Shown here piece by piece: positions 59,750 through 64,000 of a DNA stretch of 64,000 nt. Where the stretch lies: the NCBI RefSeq assembly GCF_028596025.1, contig NZ_CP117167.1, positions 1,364,001 to 1,428,000 of the forward strand, read 5' to 3'. The position numbers and the translations under genes were made by a program. How positions within the stretch are numbered: position 1 is the stretch's first letter; each line of letters starts with the position of its first letter. The notes under the pieces were generated by a model. It saw nothing but the letters and a program-made list of their open reading frames with translations, was not told where the DNA came from and did no database searches. This DNA is from Mucilaginibacter jinjuensis (GTDB lineage: Bacteria; Bacteroidota; Bacteroidia; Sphingobacteriales; Sphingobacteriaceae).

Positions 59750-61290
59750 AGTAAATAGCAAATCATATAATCCACCATGGTTAAAAGAATTTTTTCTACG
59801 TGCTCTTAGGCAACAACCGTTGGTTCCTGATGGATTAAATCAGTTTTGTTTCCGACCTCTAAGGGATCAATAAAAGCTCGATTTCAGGATGTTATTCTAA
59901 GTACAGGTTCTTTGAAGGGTGAATGGGTTGAAAGAACATGATACACAGCTAACAGTATTTTGTGCGCGACGGCCATTAAAGCCCGTTTCTTACCCCGCCT
60001 GACAGACAGCGCGTAATATTTATTTCGGAGCCATCCCTTTTTCATTTTTACAGCAGACCATGCTGCCTCAACGAGCGCTGTTTTGAGCGATCTGTTACCC
60101 TGCGTGACCCGGCTGCTCATCTTCTTGCCTGCGCTTTCATTATTACCAGGGCATACACCAGCCCATGAGGCTAAGTGATTAGCAGTAGGAAAAACGCTCA
60201 TATCGAAACCAATCTCTGCTACAATACCTTTAACTGTTTCGTGACTGATACCCGGAATGGTTTCCAACAATTCCACCTCGGTGGTATGATGGCTGAGGTA
60301 TTCGTTCAGCCTGCGATCTATGCGATCAATCTGTTGTTGGATATTTTCCAGTGCCAGTCTGCTGGTCTGTAGCATAAAGCGATGGTGCTCTGTTATTCTG
60401 CCGTTTAAGGCACAGATAAGTTGAGGTATCTTCTTCCGTAAACTTCCTTTTGCAAGTGATGATAGCGAAACAGCATCTGTCTGCCCATCAATCAGTGCAC
60501 AGATAACCGCCCAGCCGGTCTTTCCGAAAACATCACTAACTACGTTTCCCAGTTTAAGATTGGCATCTTCCAACACCTTCTGCAAACGGTTTCGCTCGGC
60601 CACCCGTTGACTGATCAGTTTCTTCTTATATCGATAAAGTTCACGCATTTCCCTGATCTGCTGCGGCGGAATGAAACTTCCTTTCAACAAACCGCTCATT
60701 AACAATTTGCCGATCCATGCGCTGTCCTTGCAATCGGTTTTGTGACCCGGAACATATTTGATATGGCGGGCATTAACCAGCATGATCTCAAAATCTTCTT
60801 CCAGAATATTAAACACAGGCTTCCAGTAAACACCGGTGCTTTCCATCGCAATATGACCCACCTTAAGCATTAACAACCAGTCTTTAAGGTCGATAAGGTC
60901 TTCCGTGAATGTACCGAATGTGCGCGTTTCATCCGAAGATTTATTAACTTTAACTGTTACTACGACGCTTTCCTTGTGCACATCTATTCCTGCGCAACGA
61001 TCAAATAATAAAGGGAATTCTACCTGGGTTGACATGTTAATTGAAGTTTGGTACCTACAATTTAACACTTTCATGCCCGTTGGTGAATTCCCCTTTCATG
61101 AATGTTTTGTTACCTCTTTTCAATAGAAGGTGCTTTTAAAATCAACTTGCAGAACCCTTCATGATAAACCCGATCGTAGTGGAAAACCCGCAGCGTGCGA
61201 GGGCAATAGGGGTGGCAGGCGAGGATTTGCAACGAAGAGCGGGAACAAACATTAATAGCAGCACTACAATTGCTTTCCTTAATATTCTCA
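59750..61290 (-). mobile_element. IS110-family insertion sequence, ends not resolved
   Basis: The transposase at 59884-61035 has noncoding flanks of about 130 bp (right of the receptor) and up to 250 bp upstream. IS110-type elements have no long terminal inverted repeats, so exact ends and the target core cannot be read. The upstream flank (61075-61290) includes GC-rich DNA (AACCCGATCGTAGTGGAAAA to GAAGAGCGGGAACAAAC). Bounds given are approximate. Confidence 0.55.
59884..61035 (-). CDS. IS110-family transposase
   Basis: 383 residues from the ATG at 61035 (open frame to 61074). RuvC-like N-terminal DEDD domain: CAGIDVHKESVVVTV, AMESTGVYWKP, NARHIKYVPGHKTDCKDSAWIGKLL; C-terminal transposase_20 domain with IPGISHETVKGIVAEIGFDMSVFPTANHLASWAGVCPGNNESAGKK, catalytic Ser region. 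IS110 enzymes are now known to be RNA-guided by a bridge RNA made from the element's noncoding flank. No frame interruption is seen, so it may still be active. It is inserted between the receptor and a toxin-antitoxin pair. Confidence 0.95.
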   Translation of the reverse strand: MSTQVEFPLLFDRCAGIDVHKESVVVTVKVNKSSDETRTFGTFTEDLIDLKDWLLMLKVGHIAMESTGVYWKPVFNILEEDFEIMLVNARHIKYVPGHKTDCKDSAWIGKLLMSGLLKGSFIPPQQIREMRELYRYKKKLISQRVAERNRLQKVLEDANLKLGNVVSDVFGKTGWAVICALIDGQTDAVSLSSLAKGSLRKKIPQLICALNGRITEHHRFMLQTSRLALENIQQQIDRIDRRLNEYLSHHTTEVELLETIPGISHETVKGIVAEIGFDMSVFPTANHLASWAGVCPGNNESAGKKMSSRVTQGNRSLKTALVEAAWSAVKMKKGWLRNKYYALSVRRGKKRALMAVAHKILLAVYHVLSTHSPFKEPVLRITS

Positions 61291-61390
61291 AATAAACTTA
61301 ATCACTCCTTCAATACAAAACATCGTTTATCTATCTGTCCAAAAAAATCTTAAAATAAACATTTGTAAAATTATCTGATCAAAAAAACAA

Positions 61391-61430
61391 ATACGACAAA
61401 TATTCCTTATATTTGGTAAAAATGTCGTAT
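61391..61430 (+). promoter_or_regulatory. Palindromic operator around the Xre-RES promoter
   Basis: ATACGACA (61391-61398) and TGTCGTAT (61423-61430), perfect 8-bp arms with 24 bp between. The -7 box TATATTTG (61408-61415) lies between the arms and the right arm overlaps the antitoxin start codon. Confidence 0.65.
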
Positions 61431-61889
61431 ATGGCTGTTTTGCATCAAAAAGAATATCGCACCATTAATCTGGTTGGTTTACTGGGCGGCGTGGATCTGA
61501 TTACCGAAAAAATCGGGTCAGCTTTTGACCTTATTACGCTCAGTAATAAAGGGATTAAAAAAGCATCGTTAGATGCCTTGGCAGGGCACATGGGTGTTAC
61601 CAAGAAAAACTTTGCCGAAGATATTCTGAACCTTTCTGTAAAAACACTCGAACGCAAAAAGAGTGATGACCTGCTCGACAGGCAAACCTCTTCGCACGTG
61701 ATAGAAGTAGCCAAGGTGGTTGAGCATGCTTTTGATGTTTTTGAAAGCGAAGAAAAAGTGCAAAAATGGTTGAGCACCCCTAACCGTGCACTTAACCAAA
61801 TGAAACCCCTCGATTTATTTTATATGCCTACCGGCCTCGGCATGGTTGATAATGTTTTAGGCCGCATAGAAGAAGGCGTTTACTCCTGA
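61422..61889 (+). CDS. Xre/MbcA/ParS-type antitoxin of a RES toxin-antitoxin pair
   Basis: 155 residues from the ATG at 61422 (61431 also possible; the open frame begins at 61413). N-terminal helix-turn-helix-like part (LITLSNKGIKKASLDALAGHMGVTKKNFAEDILNLSVKTLERKKS) and C-terminal DUF2384 domain (VIEVAKVVEHAFDVFESEEKVQKWLSTPNRALNQMKPLDLFYMPTGLGMVDNVLGRIEEGVYS), the typical Xre-RES antitoxin. It neutralises the RES toxin and represses its own promoter. The ATG overlaps the operator and lies 7 bp after the -7 box, so the mRNA is probably leaderless. Stop codon overlaps the toxin start by 1 nt. Confidence 0.94.
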   Translation: MSYMAVLHQKEYRTINLVGLLGGVDLITEKIGSAFDLITLSNKGIKKASLDALAGHMGVTKKNFAEDILNLSVKTLERKKSDDLLDRQTSSHVIEVAKVVEHAFDVFESEEKVQKWLSTPNRALNQMKPLDLFYMPTGLGMVDNVLGRIEEGVYS

Positions 61890-62353
61890 TGCTGGTTTAC
61901 CGTATTGTAAAAACTAAAAAGCGTACAACCGATCTGTCTGGCATGGGCGCTTTTAAAGAAGGTGGCCGGTGGAATAATCCCGGTACTTATATGCTATACG
62001 CTGCCGAAAACAGTTCGCTGGCGTACCTCGAAAGCCTGGTACATTTCGAGCCCGAAAACGCACCACCTAACCTGTACATTATTACTATTGATATTAAGGC
62101 TGATGATAGCCTGATTTATACACTTCCGCCCAACGCCTACCCGCAAAACTGGCAGCAGATTGGCAACCTTTCTAACAAAAATTTAGGTGATAAATTAATG
62201 GATGAACAGGAGTTTATTGCTATCAAAATAAAATCGGCTGTTAATACTTTAGAATATAATTATCTGCTGAACCCGCTATTTCCCCGTTTTCATGATCTGG
62301 TGAAGATTATAGCTGTTGAAGAGTTGCCTGTAGATGCGAGGTTGGTGAGGTGA
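61889..62353 (+). CDS. RES-domain toxin
   Basis: 154 residues, typical RES length. Family core: YRIVKTKKRTTDLSGMGAFKEGGRWNNPGTYMLYAAENSSLAYLESLVHF with the Arg, Glu/Tyr and Ser that form the RES triad. RES toxins degrade NAD+ with phosphate or water, which stops growth. Overlaps the antitoxin stop (TGATG), so translation is coupled. Complete reading frame with no obvious inactivating change. Followed by a symmetric type A element. Confidence 0.95.
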   Translation: MLVYRIVKTKKRTTDLSGMGAFKEGGRWNNPGTYMLYAAENSSLAYLESLVHFEPENAPPNLYIITIDIKADDSLIYTLPPNAYPQNWQQIGNLSNKNLGDKLMDEQEFIAIKIKSAVNTLEYNYLLNPLFPRFHDLVKIIAVEELPVDARLVR

Positions 62354-62373
62354 TGGAAATATTTAATTAAGCT

Positions 62374-62455
62374 CGTCATTGCGAGGAACGAAGCAATCGC
62401 GAACTTTACAGAGCCGCTCTGTAGGTCGGGGATTGCTTCGTTCCTCGCAATGACG
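62374..62455. repeat. Type A element, copy 14 (symmetric)
   Basis: 25-bp arms CGTCATTGCGAGGAACGAAG + CAATC and complement, at 62374-62398 and 62431-62455. Confidence 0.93.
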
Positions 62456-62513
62456 TGTTTATCGGAACGATTCTTGGTTCTTGACTCTCGTTTCCTGATT
62501 CTATTTTAAACCT

Positions 62514-62545
62514 GAAAGCCCCTTAGCTTTCACTAAAGGGCTTTC
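62514..62545 (-). terminator. Terminator after the Tyr/Pro-rich gene
   Basis: GAAAGCCCCTTAG / CTAAAGGGCTTTC stem with a 6-nt loop. Confidence 0.8.
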
Positions 62546-62572
62546 TATAAGGCTGGCGTATTAAGCTCTTAA

Positions 62573-62854
62573 TTACCATCTTCTGTAACCGCGGTGGTAC
62601 CTGGCATACACTACACGGCGTGGTCCATAATAACGGTGTACATAATATGGCCTGTGGTAGTAACGGTATCGCGGTCCATAATAAACTGCCGGGGCAGATT
62701 CATATACTACTGGTGCAGGTTGATAAACAGGTGGAGCTGGTTCATAATATACAGGTGCGCCAACATTTAAACCTACGTGTACGCGAACTTGTGCTTTTGC
62801 TGCGTTGATAGTAAACAAGGCAACTATTACTGCTAAAAAGGTTATACGTTTCAT
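62573..62854 (-). CDS. Small secreted Tyr/Pro/Arg-rich protein
   Basis: 93 residues. Clear signal peptide (KRITFLAVIVALFTINAAKAQ), then a low-complexity mature part of about 70 residues: APPVYQPAPVVYESAPAVYYGPRYRYYHRPYYVHRYY, basic C-terminus. No known domain. Such small YYxP-rich exported proteins are frequent in Sphingobacteriaceae (often named 'hypothetical, YXWGXW-like' or not at all); they probably lie at the surface or outer membrane. Good ATG and own terminator. Confidence 0.78.
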   Translation of the reverse strand: MKRITFLAVIVALFTINAAKAQVRVHVGLNVGAPVYYEPAPPVYQPAPVVYESAPAVYYGPRYRYYHRPYYVHRYYGPRRVVYARYHRGYRRW

Positions 62855-63015
62855 ATCAGATGTTATTACTCAATAATTGATGCTTTTCAGCATCGTTGTT
62901 ATAGTAATATGACAAGTATCGTGCCGAAGGGTTTAAGTGTTTAACTATTGGATAATGGGAGAGAGGGGTAAGTTGTTGTTTTTGAGGAGGAAAAAGTGCG
63001 ACTTTTAATCGTAGA

Positions 63016-63099
63016 ACGTCATTGCGAGGAACGAAGCAATCCCCGATCTACAGAGCGGCTCTGTATAGTTCGCGATTGCTTCGTTCCTCGCAATGACGT
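63016..63099. repeat. Type A element, copy 15 (symmetric)
   Basis: Perfect 26-bp arms at 63016-63041 and 63074-63099, inner hairpin ACAGAG-CGG-CTCTGT. Confidence 0.93.
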
Positions 63100-63112
63100 A
63101 CGGGGTGGACAC

Positions 63113-63148
63113 AAAAAAAGCCCATCTCCAAAGGAGATGAGCTTTTTT
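63113..63148 (-). terminator. Terminator of the acyltransferase gene
   Basis: AGCCCATCTCC-AAA-GGAGATGAGCT (one mismatch) between an A-run and a T-run. Confidence 0.75.
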
Positions 63149-63192
63149 ATACTTAATCGACAAATCAACAAATTGCCGAATTAGCAAATTGT

Positions 63193-64000
63193 CTACAGAT
63201 TCTTCGCCAGCTTCAATAATATCTCTTGCGGCACCTTTTGCAGGTCGAGTACCAGGAAACCATCCAGGCAATCCGCAAACTTAGGGTCGATGTTGAAGCA
63301 GATAATTTTGGCATTTAATGAGATGTACTGACGGAGCAGTACAGGCACTTTCATGTTTCGTACTTCCAATTCAGAGATCAGGTTGTCAAGGTTCTTGAGG
63401 CTGTCTTCACCGGTTAAAAGCAAGTCTGCATCGATGCTTGAGAAATCAACCTTAAACTGTTTACGCGGCTTTACATACTCGGCCATTTCATGGTCGAAAT
63501 GGTTGCGGGTGATGTAATCAACAATAAGTGATTTAGAGAATTTCGAAAAACTGTTACTGATACTTACCGGTCCAATCAGGTAACGGTAACGCGGGTTATC
63601 GATCAAAAATTTCAGGATCCCTTTCCATAATAAAAACAGGGGTAATGGTTTTTGCTGGTATTCCTTACGGATCCATGAGCGGCCCAGTTCGAGGCTGCGT
63701 TTGAGCACCGGGGTAAACTGGGTTTTTATTTTAAACAGGGTAGCGGTATAGAAGCCTTTTTTACCCATGCTGTAAAAAATCTCATCGCCCAAACCAATGC
63801 GGTATGCACCCACCACCATTTTAGCTTCGGTGTCCCAAATAAACAGGTGATTGTAGTAAATATCGTACTCATCCAGGTCGATACTCTTGTTGCTGCCTTC
63901 GCCAACTTCCCGGAAGGTGATCTCACGCAGGCGGCCAATTTCGCGGATGATATTAGGGATAACCGAGGTAGGGACTACAAATACTTCGTAGGCCTTTTCT
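63193..64000 (-). CDS. GNAT-type hemolysin-like acyltransferase, C-terminal part (runs off window)
   Basis: At least 269 residues read in one frame from the right edge: REIGRLREITFREVGEGSN, DEYDIYYNHLFIWDTEAKMVVGAYRIG, then FKIKTQFTPVLKRSLELGRSWIRKEYQQKPLPLFLLWKGI. This is the OlsB/hemolysin GNAT domain that adds acyl chains to amino-lipid precursors, such as ornithine or glycine lipids. In Bacteroidota the N-terminal half is usually a PlsC-type acyltransferase; it would lie beyond the edge. An ATG at 63817-63819 is inside the conserved region and is not the start. Confidence 0.88.
   Translation of the reverse strand, partial: EKAYEVFVVPTSVIPNIIREIGRLREITFREVGEGSNKSIDLDEYDIYYNHLFIWDTEAKMVVGAYRIGLGDEIFYSMGKKGFYTATLFKIKTQFTPVLKRSLELGRSWIRKEYQQKPLPLFLLWKGILKFLIDNPRYRYLIGPVSISNSFSKFSKSLIVDYITRNHFDHEMAEYVKPRKQFKVDFSSIDADLLLTGEDSLKNLDNLISELEVRNMKVPVLLRQYISLNAKIICFNIDPKFADCLDGFLVLDLQKVPQEILLKLAKNL

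Noticed and set aside
62996..63184. 62-codon ORF
   Set aside because: Entirely type A copy 15 and a terminator (HCEERSN...FVPRND pattern).
1..64000. tRNA, rRNA, CRISPR arrays, prophage
   Set aside because: No tRNA T-loop with matching acceptor, no rRNA segment, no evenly spaced repeat-spacer array and no phage structural gene were seen. The dispersed palindromes are not CRISPR because the spacing is irregular and the copies lie in separate gaps.

Overview
The window looks like chromosomal DNA of a Bacteroidota species in the Sphingobacteriaceae, and Mucilaginibacter or a close relative is my best guess. The evidence is gliding-type ABC genes (gldA and a fused gldF-gldG), an Oar-like TonB-dependent receptor, DUF4397 lipoproteins, LytTR/LytS signalling, no obvious Shine-Dalgarno sites, and many upstream boxes of the Bacteroidota -7 type TAnnTTTG. 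The genus is an inference and was not tested by a search. I saw no rRNA, tRNA, CRISPR array or prophage.

Layout. 1-8.6 kb: start of an ammonium transporter (leaves the window), a PH-like small protein, dnaX with a dienelactone hydrolase, an SDR, an orphan antitoxin-like protein, an aromatic amino acid hydroxylase and a YbhN/LPG-synthase-like membrane protein. 8.8-17.1 kb: the agmatine-to-putrescine pair aguB-aguA, an SRPBCC protein, an AraC regulator with an SDR, and a LiaF-like protein with a LytS/LytTR two-component pair. 17.4-22.2 kb: tyrosine breakdown (fumarylacetoacetase-type hydrolase, divergent hmgA, hpd), which the hydroxylase at 5.6 kb feeds. 22.5-29.9 kb: manA, NADP-isocitrate dehydrogenase, OYE reductase, OsmC, DUF4230. 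30-34 kb: two secreted B-lectin proteins, an ECF sigma factor with two membrane proteins, DUF2490. 34-40 kb: M16 peptidase pair, AI-2E exporter family, glycyl-tRNA synthetase. 40-47 kb: gldA, a GIY-YIG nuclease among repeats, gldFG fusion, dnaN, two DUF4397 lipoproteins, DedA. 48-56 kb: zinc phospholipase-like protein, rpsT, radC, pheT, a coiled-coil protein, zapA, a probable 6S RNA, rny. 56-64 kb: Oar-like receptor, IS110 transposase, Xre-RES toxin-antitoxin, a Tyr/Pro-rich secreted protein and the end of a GNAT acyltransferase.

The most striking property is the intergenic DNA. At least fourteen copies or halves of one multi-hairpin element (type A, stem ATTGC/GCAAT), six of a second (type B), and several further palindrome families fill almost every gap. 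Stem changes between copies are compensated, so folding seems to be kept by selection or by the copying mechanism. One GIY-YIG nuclease gene sits between one type A copy on its left and two on its right. Other points for follow-up are an A10 slippage site in dnaX with stops in both other frames, a 6S RNA between zapA and rny, a structured leader with a short ORF before hmgA, an operator-like palindrome around the Xre-RES promoter, and possible bridge-RNA sequence beside the IS110 transposase.
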